19,541 nucleotides of DNA, from assembly GCA_964549785.1 (NCBI GenBank), contig CAZJXA010000040.1, forward strand, positions 1 to 19,541, in the 5' to 3' direction. A program made the position numbers and the translations under genes. The notes under the pieces were generated by a model. The model did not search any database. It had not been told where the DNA came from and saw only the letters and a list, made by a program, of their open reading frames with translations. Positions 1-8,430 of the stretch are shown here, in pieces (position 1 is the first letter of the stretch; the number at the start of each line of letters is the position of its first letter). The DNA is from JBEIUO01 sp964549785 (GTDB lineage: Bacteria; Planctomycetota; Phycisphaerae; Phycisphaerales; UBA1924).

Positions 1-921
1 TGTTTGGCCGGGCTTCGTTGCCGGTGCCACCCATTCGCCGTTGCGATAGAGCGTGCGGGTGGCATCGACGCGGAAGAGCGCGGGCAAGGCAGCGGGGTCT
101 GGGTCGATGAGGGGGGCCCCGTCGTCGGTCGCCACCTGCGCGGCCCAGGAGCGCTGCCGTCCGCTCAGGAGGTGCGACTCGATCCGGAGCTGCGCAACAT
201 ATTCCGCCGGCGTGAGTCGCGGGCCGGGCATTCCGCCACAGTTGGGGCACCGCCGCAACTCCGATGAACCGCCGATCGTGCGGCGGACCACCCCCTTGTT
301 GTCGCATTCGCGGCAGGGCCAGCGCTCCGCCTCCCGGCGCAGGCCGTCGGCCCCGCCCGAGGCACCCATCGTTTTCATCGTGCGGTCGAACGCATCCAAC
401 GACGCCGCGACGTCGGGCTTGGAATAAACCTGCTTGGCCATCGTCCCTTGCCCGGCGCGAACAAAGCCCATGACGAGCGCGATCTGGTAGCCGTTGGATT
501 GTTCGGTTTCAGAATCCGGCGGAGCGAGCCACAGCGGCGCTGCGTGACGCTGGTCGAGCCGCTGCGCGGTCGCCAAGAGCCATTCGCGCGACGAGCGCGA
601 CGACGGGAGTGACGCCAGCGCGATGGCGGCGGAGCCGGCGGTGTGATGGGACCCGCCGTCGAGGCGGTCGAGTTCGAACGCGACCACGAGCAGATGCACC
701 ACGAGGGCCCGCGCGGTTGGCGAGGGCGGCCGGTCCAGCAACTCCTCGGCGAGTTCAAGATACGCGTTCGGATCGTCGGGCCTCAGCGCGGTGAGCCGAT
801 CCACAACACCTTCGGAACCAGGCTCGGCGTTGTTTGCCCCGGCGGGCTGCGGGACCCCCGCGAAGCCGGTCCGCAGCGCCAGCACGATCACCCAGAGCAT
901 CGCGGCACCGAAACTGGTCAC
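1..921 (-). CDS. Exported protein with two CxxC pairs, partial (C-terminus beyond left edge)
   Basis: Last visible gene of the minus-strand operon. It is open for 307 codons from a GTG at 921 to the left edge, so the C-terminus is missing. The GTG overlaps the upstream stop in the form GTGA; an ATG seven codons later (900) is the alternative start. Residues 8-29 are hydrophobic and Ala-rich, like a signal peptide. Residues 50-180 look helical. Two cysteine pairs, CREC at 203-206 and CPNC at 225-228, are each followed by glycines, as in a DnaJ-type zinc finger or a small zinc ribbon, so the protein probably binds one metal ion. I do not recognise the family. The four-base overlap suggests it is made together with the membrane protein upstream. 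That the frame is coding rests on the overlap, the leader and the paired cysteines; the function is unknown. Confidence 0.72.
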   Translation of the reverse strand, partial: MTSFGAAMLWVIVLALRTGFAGVPQPAGANNAEPGSEGVVDRLTALRPDDPNAYLELAEELLDRPPSPTARALVVHLLVVAFELDRLDGGSHHTAGSAAIALASLPSSRSSREWLLATAQRLDQRHAAPLWLAPPDSETEQSNGYQIALVMGFVRAGQGTMAKQVYSKPDVAASLDAFDRTMKTMGASGGADGLRREAERWPCRECDNKGVVRRTIGGSSELRRCPNCGGMPGPRLTPAEYVAQLRIESHLLSGRQRSWAAQVATDDGAPLIDPDPAALPALFRVDATRTLYRNGEWVAPATKPGQT

Positions 922-3900
922 GGGGCCTCCTCGGAGAAACGCAAGTCCCAAAGACGAGCCATCGCGAATTCGGCGGCGGCTACCTGCTCGAACACGTGAC
1001 CGGCCGCTGCACGGGCGTCGTGCATCGCGACCACAATCGGGCCGACCGCCCCGGCCCGCGCGGGCTTTTCCGCGACGGTGACGAACGCGAGAAGTTCCGC
1101 GGAGGCAAACTGATGCGCCACAAACCGCTGCACCGTGCCCGAGGCGATCGACGAGCGTGCGGCGTGCGAGGCGGTGATTGAGGAGATCGTCGCGTGCTCC
1201 TTCCCAGAAGGGATGATCGCCTGGGCGTGTCGCTCGAGGGCCGCGAGCCGGCGGAGACCCAGACGTTCAAGTGATTCGGAATCGCCCGGAATCTGCGCAT
1301 CCCCGCCGCCGATCAACGGCTCGTCGGCTGCCGTAACGTCTGTGCCGGTGTCAGGGTCGATTGCGGCGTCTCGGCGGCGCGCGGGGGGCGGGGGCGACTC
1401 CGGTGCTGTGTTCGTGGATGTCGCTGGCAACGCAGACGATGACGCCCGGGCGGGGACCAGCGGCTGTGCAAACGGGTCGCTCGCCAGTGCCCCGGCGAGC
1501 GACGCCGAGAGCGCATCGAACGCCGCGAATTCACCGGTTTCGGCGATGCGCTCGAGTAGCCGCTCGACCAGCACGCGACGCACCGCCACGCGCCACGCCT
1601 TGCTTCTGGGCGACGGCAGATGCGAGAGGGTCACGTCGCGAACGAGATCGGAACATTCACGGGTTGCGGGCATCAGGGGCGCGATGTTCAGGAACGCGTT
1701 GAGCACCTCGACCGACGAACCATGTTGTCGCACGATGCGTTGGGCGACGGCCCGGATGGTCTGCGGTGAACCGCGAACAGCCTCACGCACGAGGATCGCG
1801 GCGGACAGCCCGTCCGGCTCACCCGAGAACGAGGCGAGTTGCATCTCTCGCTGCGGGATGTTGCTTTCCGCCCGCTGGTATTCAAGAGCCCAAACCTCGC
1901 CCCCGCTCCCGGGCGTCGGCGCGGCACCCACCGATGGCAGATTGACTCCGGCGGGCACGATCGCGGCCCCATCCGGGGTCACGATGTTCGGGTCGATTGC
2001 GCCGGACTGGCCGCTCCACACCAGCGACGCCACCGCGTTCAATCGGGTGAAGACTACCGCGCGACCGAGCGCGGCCGCGGGTTGGCCATTGATCGGTGCT
2101 TCGAGCTGCGGCTTGGCCAAGGCCCGCCACGCGGCAAAGACGTCGGCTCTCCCCGAGAGCGCGGAACGCCCCCACACCGTCGAGAACCGTTCCCGCAGCT
2201 GGGCCCGTTCGGATTCCATCGCGTTGACCGCCAGCACCATCGACGAATCCACACCGGCCGCCGCGGACCCGCTGGCCAAGGCCGCGGTAAGGGCGTGAAG
2301 GTCCGACGGGCTGACCGCGGGTGCGCGGAACCACCCGAGCAACGCATCCCGAGCCTTTGAGTCTTGGCGCCACGACACTTCGCCGACCAGCGCGCCGATC
2401 GATTCGTAGACTCCGCGGCTTCCCGAGGGTTCCGCGGCGTCGACCATCAGGCCTTCCAAGGCCCGCAGCACGACGGTGTCGCGCTCGGCGGATGGCCCCC
2501 GCTCCACGGCGTCGACCACGCGGACCCAGGCCCTCCATCGTGCGCGGGCGGCCTCGGGCGCTGCCGCCGCGGAATCCGCACCCGCCGTGAGCCGGGGCAC
2601 AAGCCGCGCGATCGCCCGCCTGGCGCCGGATTCGAACACCAGTTCTCGGGCCGAGAGTCCTTGGCCTGCGGAGCGGTCCAGTTCGGTGCGCACGCGGGCG
2701 AGGAGCGAAACCGGGAAATCGGTTTCGCGGGCCAAGCGGGCGAAGATGCCCGCCGCGAACGCCAAGCGCGGGATCTCTGTAGGACCGGGCGGTGATACCC
2801 CCGTCCACACCGCTCCGTCGGAGGCGAGGATCGCCACGAGTTTCTCAATCGATTCGGGCCTGTCTTTGAGCGTAAATACCAACTCAACGATCTTGTCGGT
2901 CGCGGCGATCAGTCCGGCGCGGTCGGCGTTCGTCCACCCGGAAGCCAGCGCCGGGAATACCGATGCAAACCGATCGACGCCCTCATCCGGCGAGGTCCGC
3001 GCCAGACGTCCCGCGGCGTCCAGTCCGCGCAAGAGATCGCTCCAAGCGAGGGGTTCGGCGGCCTGCTCCGACGGGACCGCCCGGGGTAAAGGGTTGCCGG
3101 GGGGCGTCTCGCCGGCCGGTGAACGATCGGCGATGCCGCCCACGGTCGGCGACGGCCTCTTTGCTGTCGCGCCACCGGAGGCGATCGGCGATTGCTCGAC
3201 AGGGGCCGCAACCGGTGCCGGATTTTGGACCGGGGGCGTCGCTGCGTTCACTGGCCCGGCACCTACGACCGCCGGCGCAACCGGCTTGGAGAGCACCAAT
3301 CCAACCACGATGAGCGCCGCCGCAAGTGCCGCGAGCCCGAGCCCACCGCCCACCACCGCCATCCTGAGTTTGCGGTTCCAACGATCCGCTTCGGCATCGG
3401 CGCGCGCGAACGGATCGACGTCCTGTATGAGGTTCGGCCCTTCGGGTGCCGCCGGCCCGGGTGATTGAGGTGCTGCTCGTGGGGGTATCGGATGGATCGT
3501 CGTCGCGCTCGGACGCTGGGCGGGCTGCGGGCTCGCGGTCACTGTTGCCGCCGCCGGTGAGCGGGACGAACCGGCGGCTTCGGACCGCGCGATCGAAATC
3601 ACTTCGTCCACCGAGGAATCGTTCAGTTTCGCCAATTGCGCCAGCTTCATCTGGGCGAGCGGTGAGAAGCCGCCCTCGGCGGCGAGTATCTGGCGAGCCG
3701 CCTGCCTGAGAAGCCCGTCTCGATCGCCGCCCGTAGCGGGCGGCGGCTCAAGAGTGGAGGGGAGCGGGCCGGGGCTTTTCGGCGGGATCGCGGCCGACTG
3801 GTCGATGGCTGCGCTCAACAACTGGTCCGCCGCGGCGTGGAGACGCTCGCGCACGAGATCGAGCGTCTCGGTCGGAAACTCGCTGGCCGCGTTGACGACC

Positions 3901-4040
3901 GCGAGCCGCCGCCGCAACGCATCGACGATCGCCCCGTGGTTGTCGACCCCGGCGGGAAGCCCAAGCCACTCGTGCGAGGACGCCGACCCGCTGAGACCAA
4001 ACAGGCGGGACCCGGCGACTTCGAGCGTGCCGGGGGTCAT
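918..4040 (-). CDS. Large single-pass membrane protein of unknown function (1040 aa)
   Basis: The open frame continues upstream to 4247, but that would overlap the preceding gene by about 210 bases. The ATG at 4038-4040 overlaps the preceding stop as ATGA and is preferred, giving 1040 residues. The N-terminal part (about 20-80) has a small helical segment with HEWLGLPAG near 23-31; a second helical block is at 108-152. A Pro/Ala-rich linker (160-205) leads to one strong membrane helix at about 226-250 preceded by basic residues (NRK), so the N-terminal part is predicted to be cytoplasmic and the roughly 790-residue rest periplasmic. The rest is another Pro/Ala-rich stretch, then Ala-rich helical sequence without a catalytic motif I can name. 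The last 140 residues are again helical. The position behind ExbB, ExbD and a TPR-like protein suggests a scaffold that links cytoplasm and envelope; this is inference. Confidence 0.82.
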   Translation of the reverse strand: MTPGTLEVAGSRLFGLSGSASSHEWLGLPAGVDNHGAIVDALRRRLAVVNAASEFPTETLDLVRERLHAAADQLLSAAIDQSAAIPPKSPGPLPSTLEPPPATGGDRDGLLRQAARQILAAEGGFSPLAQMKLAQLAKLNDSSVDEVISIARSEAAGSSRSPAAATVTASPQPAQRPSATTIHPIPPRAAPQSPGPAAPEGPNLIQDVDPFARADAEADRWNRKLRMAVVGGGLGLAALAAALIVVGLVLSKPVAPAVVGAGPVNAATPPVQNPAPVAAPVEQSPIASGGATAKRPSPTVGGIADRSPAGETPPGNPLPRAVPSEQAAEPLAWSDLLRGLDAAGRLARTSPDEGVDRFASVFPALASGWTNADRAGLIAATDKIVELVFTLKDRPESIEKLVAILASDGAVWTGVSPPGPTEIPRLAFAAGIFARLARETDFPVSLLARVRTELDRSAGQGLSARELVFESGARRAIARLVPRLTAGADSAAAAPEAARARWRAWVRVVDAVERGPSAERDTVVLRALEGLMVDAAEPSGSRGVYESIGALVGEVSWRQDSKARDALLGWFRAPAVSPSDLHALTAALASGSAAAGVDSSMVLAVNAMESERAQLRERFSTVWGRSALSGRADVFAAWRALAKPQLEAPINGQPAAALGRAVVFTRLNAVASLVWSGQSGAIDPNIVTPDGAAIVPAGVNLPSVGAAPTPGSGGEVWALEYQRAESNIPQREMQLASFSGEPDGLSAAILVREAVRGSPQTIRAVAQRIVRQHGSSVEVLNAFLNIAPLMPATRECSDLVRDVTLSHLPSPRSKAWRVAVRRVLVERLLERIAETGEFAAFDALSASLAGALASDPFAQPLVPARASSSALPATSTNTAPESPPPPARRRDAAIDPDTGTDVTAADEPLIGGGDAQIPGDSESLERLGLRRLAALERHAQAIIPSGKEHATISSITASHAARSSIASGTVQRFVAHQFASAELLAFVTVAEKPARAGAVGPIVVAMHDARAAAGHVFEQVAAAEFAMARLWDLRFSEEAP

Positions 4041-6760
4041 GTCGGCCCCTTGGTTGGCGGCGGCGGGGCTGGAGCGCCGGGGGGCCCGCTCGCGCCCAGC
4101 GTGCGCTCCAAGTCCTTGAAGCGTGCCCGCCCCTCCAGCGGACCAAGGTCGGGATAGAGGGCGCGGTATTGCTCGAACGCGACGATCGCGCCGGGGGCAT
4201 CGCCCACGGACAAGAGTCGCAGCGAGTGGTAGCGGGCCTCGTGCCAAGCGTCCGAACCCTGCGGCAACCCGGCCAGCAGTTCGTTCCAGCGAGCCAGTGC
4301 CTCATCGGGCCGGCCCGCCGCCTCGACCAATTCCGCGAGCCGCCGGAGGGCCGCCGCCGTTCGGGCAACGGTCAGTTGCAGCGTATCGAGCCGGATCGCT
4401 TCATCCCGCATCGACACATCTGCGGTCTCGCGCCAGGCGCGGGCCGACGCCTCGGCCACCGACTCGCGGACGACACTCGCCTGCGGGTCGGTGACCGTGA
4501 AATGCACCAAGAGGGCGCGGCCGAAGCGGATCACCCCGGCCCTGGCGCGGATATCGCCGGGGTCGCGGGCCGACTCGTCCACCGCGTGCTTGTACATCCA
4601 GACGTCCGCCTCTCGTGCCCTGGGCCCGCCGAGCCCGTGCGACTGGTCGACGAGGCGATCGGCCTCCGCAAACGATTGCCGCAAGACCGCGATCTGGAGC
4701 CGGCGTAACAGCAGTTCCGGCTCGATTGAACCCAGATCGACCGCGTACAACGCCGCCACGTTGGTGAGTGCGGTGAGAGCCGCCTCGGCCCGGTCGGGGT
4801 CCGGCGTGGACGTTGTCAGGAACACCTCGGCGAGCCGGCGGGCCTGAAGGATCGCACGCTCGGCCGCTTCCTTGCCGCCTTCCGCGGGGGCGGCGATCGC
4901 CGCCTCCTGGTCAAATCGGAGCGATTCTTCGCCGACGGGCACGAACTTCATCGCCGCGAATGCCCGCCCTTCGGCGTCCCGACCGGCGCGAAAGCGGGTG
5001 TAAAGCAGCCGCGCGGCCTCGCGCCGGGCCGGGCCGTACAGCGGTGAATAGCGGTCCACCGCGAGCAGGACCTCGACCGACTTTTCGGCGGTCACGCCGT
5101 CAATCTTCAAGGAGTCGAGGAGCAGACGAACCGAGCGCTCATCGTCCGGGAAAGACTGGACAAAGAGCGCGGCCATCCGGTCGCGTTCGTCTTTGGCGCT
5201 GACCTTCCCGCCCTTCACGGCGTAGTCCAGCACGAAGATCGCGGACCCGAGCGCACGCTTGCGCTGCGGAGCTGCGCCTTCGGAGCCCGCCGCCTGTTGC
5301 AGTTCCACCGATGCGGCATCCAGATCGCCCGCATAGAACAGCGCCAGGCCGCGCGTGATGCGGGCGGTCAGTACGTCCGCCGCGAACTGGGCCGAGTCGC
5401 TGGTTTCGATCGCCCCTTTCAGGAGGGTTGCGGCCTCGCGGAACCGATTCGCGATCTCCGGTCGGGCGGACGGCTGATTTTCGGCTTCCCCCGCGGCGAG
5501 CCGGGCATCCTTGGCCCCTTCGTAGGCGTGCAACCCGCGTACAAACGACGAGATAAACCCTTGGCCAACGAGGCCCGACGTCCCGTACCTCTCCACCAAG
5601 TCGAGCACGTTCCCGGCTTCGCCCAAGGTCACCAGGTCTCCCATCGCCACCTGCGCGATCCCCCCGGCGAAGGTCCTGCTCCTGGGCGGTGTCGCGGGGT
5701 CGTTGTTCGCGTCGAGCGCCAAAACCGCCGCCAGCCGCGCTTCGGCGCTCGTGAGCAAGCCGGTCGTGTTGCCGTCTCTGGCGCGGTGCCGCCGCACGGC
5801 TACATCGATCTCCGCCCACCCGCTCCCTTCCGCCAGCACGCTCAATCGGTGCGCGAACAACTGCTCGCGAACCCCCGGATCGAGGGTGTCGCTGAGATCG
5901 ACCGCGTCGATCCAACGCCGGGCCTCGGAATGGTTGCCCAACAGCGACGAGGCGAGCGCACACCCGATCGCGGCCCGCGCGACATGCGGTAACTCAAACC
6001 GCGACTCCTTCATCTTTTCCAGGGTCGCCGGACGGTTCGGCGCGGCGTTCAGCAGCACCCCGAACTGTTCCATGGCTCGCGTGGCCCCGCCCGGGTTCCC
6101 GGAAACATACGCGTGGTAATAGTTCGCCCACCCCGCGAAGTAGTTGGCGAGCGACCGCAGGTTGCGCGAACGCTCCAAGTCGCGCCTGACTTCGGCGGCG
6201 TCTTCCTCCCGCCCCTGGGCCTCGCGTCGTTCTACCAGCGACGTCTGCCGATTCAACTTCCCCACCAGGTCGTCGAATTGAGGGATCACGGTCCGCAATA
6301 TGCGTTCCGCCTCTTCCCGCTGCCCTTCAACATCGCTCCGGCGGCGGTAGCGCTCGGCCAGCTGCTCACCTTCCTTGAAGGCCGCCACGGCCAACTCGAT
6401 GCGGAGCGCGAAGGAATCTGACTCGGGCACCATCGACAACAGGTCCCGGGCTTGTCCATCGATTCGTTGCCGCTCCTGCGGGGTCGTTGCCTCCGCGATC
6501 TGGTGGACATAAATATCCCCCAGGGCCTCCGCCGCCGCGGCCTTCTCGGAAGGGGTCCCATGGCGGAGCCGATCGCGCAGGTGGGCGGCGGCGACGCGCC
6601 ACAGCCTGCGATCGCCCAAGTACGCTCCGAGTGCCTCGCCCGGTGAAGCCGGAACCGGGTCGGACGGCGCCGGGACCTGCCCTTGGGCTGTCCCCGCCCA
6701 CAGCGCCGCCAGCGCGGCGAGCACCGGCGCAACCGGGTTTTTACGAGCGTGACGGAACAT
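4037..6760 (-). CDS. Exported helical-repeat (TPR-like) protein, 907 aa
   Basis: The protein begins with a typical signal peptide: basic residues at 4-7, a hydrophobic Ala/Leu core to about residue 24, and a likely cut near AQG-Q around residues 25-28. The mature part is almost all amphipathic helices with the Ala/Leu/Tyr spacing of TPR-like repeats, for example near residues 45-110, 190-240 and 830-885. It ends in a Pro-rich tail. No enzyme motif is visible. Its start lies 20 bases inside the upstream exbD gene and its stop overlaps the next gene as ATGA, so it is translationally coupled on both sides. Tol-Pal operons also contain a periplasmic TPR protein (CpoB/YbgF) that adjusts the Tol machine. 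By analogy this protein may be the periplasmic adaptor of the ExbB/ExbD system here. The repeat class is called by eye and needs a profile search. Confidence 0.85.
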   Translation of the reverse strand: MFRHARKNPVAPVLAALAALWAGTAQGQVPAPSDPVPASPGEALGAYLGDRRLWRVAAAHLRDRLRHGTPSEKAAAAEALGDIYVHQIAEATTPQERQRIDGQARDLLSMVPESDSFALRIELAVAAFKEGEQLAERYRRRSDVEGQREEAERILRTVIPQFDDLVGKLNRQTSLVERREAQGREEDAAEVRRDLERSRNLRSLANYFAGWANYYHAYVSGNPGGATRAMEQFGVLLNAAPNRPATLEKMKESRFELPHVARAAIGCALASSLLGNHSEARRWIDAVDLSDTLDPGVREQLFAHRLSVLAEGSGWAEIDVAVRRHRARDGNTTGLLTSAEARLAAVLALDANNDPATPPRSRTFAGGIAQVAMGDLVTLGEAGNVLDLVERYGTSGLVGQGFISSFVRGLHAYEGAKDARLAAGEAENQPSARPEIANRFREAATLLKGAIETSDSAQFAADVLTARITRGLALFYAGDLDAASVELQQAAGSEGAAPQRKRALGSAIFVLDYAVKGGKVSAKDERDRMAALFVQSFPDDERSVRLLLDSLKIDGVTAEKSVEVLLAVDRYSPLYGPARREAARLLYTRFRAGRDAEGRAFAAMKFVPVGEESLRFDQEAAIAAPAEGGKEAAERAILQARRLAEVFLTTSTPDPDRAEAALTALTNVAALYAVDLGSIEPELLLRRLQIAVLRQSFAEADRLVDQSHGLGGPRAREADVWMYKHAVDESARDPGDIRARAGVIRFGRALLVHFTVTDPQASVVRESVAEASARAWRETADVSMRDEAIRLDTLQLTVARTAAALRRLAELVEAAGRPDEALARWNELLAGLPQGSDAWHEARYHSLRLLSVGDAPGAIVAFEQYRALYPDLGPLEGRARFKDLERTLGASGPPGAPAPPPPTKGPT

Positions 6761-7178
6761 AACTGACTTTACTAAACCCCGCGTCCTTGGCGGCCTGGAG
6801 CGCGGCCGCCGCCGCCGCCACGGGCACGGTTGGGGCGACCTTGACGACCAGCCCGCTCTCTTTCGGCAGCGACTTCAAGACTTGTACCAGTTCGGTCCGG
6901 CTCTGGATGCGGCGATCCCCCAGCCGATACACCCACTCGGTTCCCGGCTGCGATCCCGGCTCCACCGACACTATCTGAGAAACCAGTGACGCCGACGCCG
7001 ACATCGACCCGCCGGGCCGGCTCTCGGCTTTGAGGGTGCTCGCCAACGCCGAAGCTTCTCCGGAGAAATCGGTGGCGAGCATGAAATACATCAGCAGAAA
7101 GAGCACGACGTCGATCAGCGCCACCAGCGGCAGCCGCGGAATGCGGGTCACTCGCAACCGGCGCGGACGGAAATTCAT
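6741..7178 (-). CDS. ExbD/TolR-family protein (second, divergent copy)
   Basis: A 145-residue protein with the ExbD/TolR layout: a short basic cytoplasmic N-terminus (several Arg in residues 4-15), one membrane helix at about 18-37 carrying the conserved aspartate (Asp23 in LIDVV), and a periplasmic domain. In known ExbD and TolR this aspartate takes part in proton flow through the ExbB or TolQ channel. The copy differs strongly from the neighbouring ExbD: its N-terminus is Arg-rich rather than acidic and its periplasmic domain shares little obvious sequence. The ATG at 7178 overlaps the stop of the first exbD as ATGA. The membrane segment and aspartate are seen directly; the role in proton-driven motion follows from the family. 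Confidence 0.9.
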   Translation of the reverse strand: MNFRPRRLRVTRIPRLPLVALIDVVLFLLMYFMLATDFSGEASALASTLKAESRPGGSMSASASLVSQIVSVEPGSQPGTEWVYRLGDRRIQSRTELVQVLKSLPKESGLVVKVAPTVPVAAAAAALQAAKDAGFSKVSYVPSRS

Positions 7179-7594
7179 TGCTGGCCCCCGGTGGTCGCGA
7201 GTTTCCAGTGCCGCACGCCCAATGTCGCGAGCTCGCCGGCGAGGGCGTTGAGGTGCGCGGCGGGCGCAGCGCGATCGGCCCGAACGATGACCTCCAGATC
7301 GGCCGATCCGCCGGCGCGACGAAGGTCGAGCGAGATGAGTTGCAACAGCCGGTCGCGCGGCATCGGCTCGGAATCGAGTTTCAGATCGCCGTTGGCCAAA
7401 AGGTCAATCGTGACCATCGAATCGCGACTGCCCGCGCTATCTCCGGCTTCCTTGGGCAGATCGATCGGGCCCAGCAGCGACTGGGCGAACTGCGCGGTGA
7501 GCATGAAGAAGACAATAAGCAGCATGACCACATCGATCATCGGTGTGAGATCGAACTGGGGTTCCTCGACCTGGTTGTCGTGACGGGTTTGCAT
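7175..7594 (-). CDS. ExbD/TolR-family biopolymer transport protein (canonical copy)
   Basis: A 139-residue ExbD/TolR protein. The start of the membrane helix reads FDLTPMIDVV (14-23), the family's typical entry sequence, with the proton-relay aspartate at residue 21 and the helix running to about 38. The periplasmic domain follows, including a strand-rich stretch near 100-108 (LEVIVRAD) that is usual for the family. It lies 14 bases downstream of the exbB stop and overlaps the second exbD by four bases. ExbD subunits sit inside an ExbB pentamer and turn the proton gradient into movement of a TonB- or TolA-like partner. That partner is probably the VWA protein at the head of this operon (inference). 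Confidence 0.93.
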   Translation of the reverse strand: MQTRHDNQVEEPQFDLTPMIDVVMLLIVFFMLTAQFAQSLLGPIDLPKEAGDSAGSRDSMVTIDLLANGDLKLDSEPMPRDRLLQLISLDLRRAGGSADLEVIVRADRAAPAAHLNALAGELATLGVRHWKLATTGGQQ

Positions 7595-7608
7595 GCTTGG
7601 GTGGGTTT

Positions 7609-8430
7609 TCAGGCGGCCGGAGGACGGGCCGGTTGGGCGACTGGCCCCGCACCTCCCGGCGGGCCGGCGTTAGCACGCTGAACCCCCGTCGCCGGGCGGG
7701 CGACAGGACGGGGGCCACCGGCGGGGTTGCCCGAGGGCGCCACCACGAGCCCCGCTAACTCCTCCACTAATTGCGCCACGTCGGTGGTCGCCGCATCGAT
7801 CCGGCGACGAAAGAGCGAGAACGCGGCGGTGCACGGGATGGCCACCGCGAGCCCTTGGGCGGTGTTAATGAGGGCCAATGACATGAAGCGGGCGAGTTCG
7901 CTCGAGCGGGCTGCGCCTTCCAACGAACTGATTGAACCGAACGCCCCGATCATTCCGAAGACCGTTCCCAACAGCCCGAGCATGGGCCCCAGTGCCGCGA
8001 TGAGGCCGATCAGGTCCGTCTGCCGGTAGAGCCGATCGGCCTCGCGTTGCCCGGCGTCTTCGAGCGCTGTCCGAAGTTCGAGCAGCCCGAGTGTCGATCG
8101 TGCGCAGCGCCGCAGCGCCGATCCGAACAGCCGCGCCAAGAACGATTCGTTCTCGGGCGCCGCTAAAAACCTGACCGCCCCGTCGGTGTCCCCTTCTCGC
8201 AGATACTTGGCGAGCCCTTCGATCACGTCGGGCGGCGCGAGCCGGGAGCGTCTGACAACGATGAAGTGGGCGACGATCAGCGAGACGGCGATCACCGAAA
8301 GGATGATCAGTACGAAGCCGACGAAACCGCTGTTCTGGATGTATTGCAGGAGCGTCGTCGCGGAGGGCGTGGGCGGGGTGTCTTGGAGCCCCAATACATG
8401 GATCAGGGTTGATGGAACTGGGGTGGTCAA
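7609..8430 (-). CDS. MotA/TolQ/ExbB proton channel family protein (TTG start)
   Basis: A 273-residue ExbB/TolQ-like channel subunit with three predicted membrane helices at about 34-59, 137-166 and 182-206. The second and third carry the small-residue pattern of the family (LGLLGTVFGMIGAF at 151-164, and INTAQGLA at 188-195). Thr156 and Thr190 lie where ExbB and TolQ keep pore threonines. A Pro/Ala/Gly-rich tail (233-273) is probably cytoplasmic and disordered. The open frame extends upstream to 8814 but would then overlap the preceding gene by almost 400 bases. A TTG at 8430 overlaps the preceding stop as TTGA and places the first helix correctly, so I use it. ExbB forms the pentamer around ExbD. 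Family assignment is firm; the transported or moved partner is not known. Confidence 0.92.
   Translation of the reverse strand: MTTPVPSTLIHVLGLQDTPPTPSATTLLQYIQNSGFVGFVLIILSVIAVSLIVAHFIVVRRSRLAPPDVIEGLAKYLREGDTDGAVRFLAAPENESFLARLFGSALRRCARSTLGLLELRTALEDAGQREADRLYRQTDLIGLIAALGPMLGLLGTVFGMIGAFGSISSLEGAARSSELARFMSLALINTAQGLAVAIPCTAAFSLFRRRIDAATTDVAQLVEELAGLVVAPSGNPAGGPRPVARPATGVQRANAGPPGGAGPVAQPARPPAA

Noticed and set aside
1135..2298. Plus-strand open frame of 387 codons and others opposite the 1040-residue gene
   Set aside because: Ser/Ala/Arg-rich shadow frames. The minus-strand gene is supported by its membrane helix, overlapping start and stop, and operon position.
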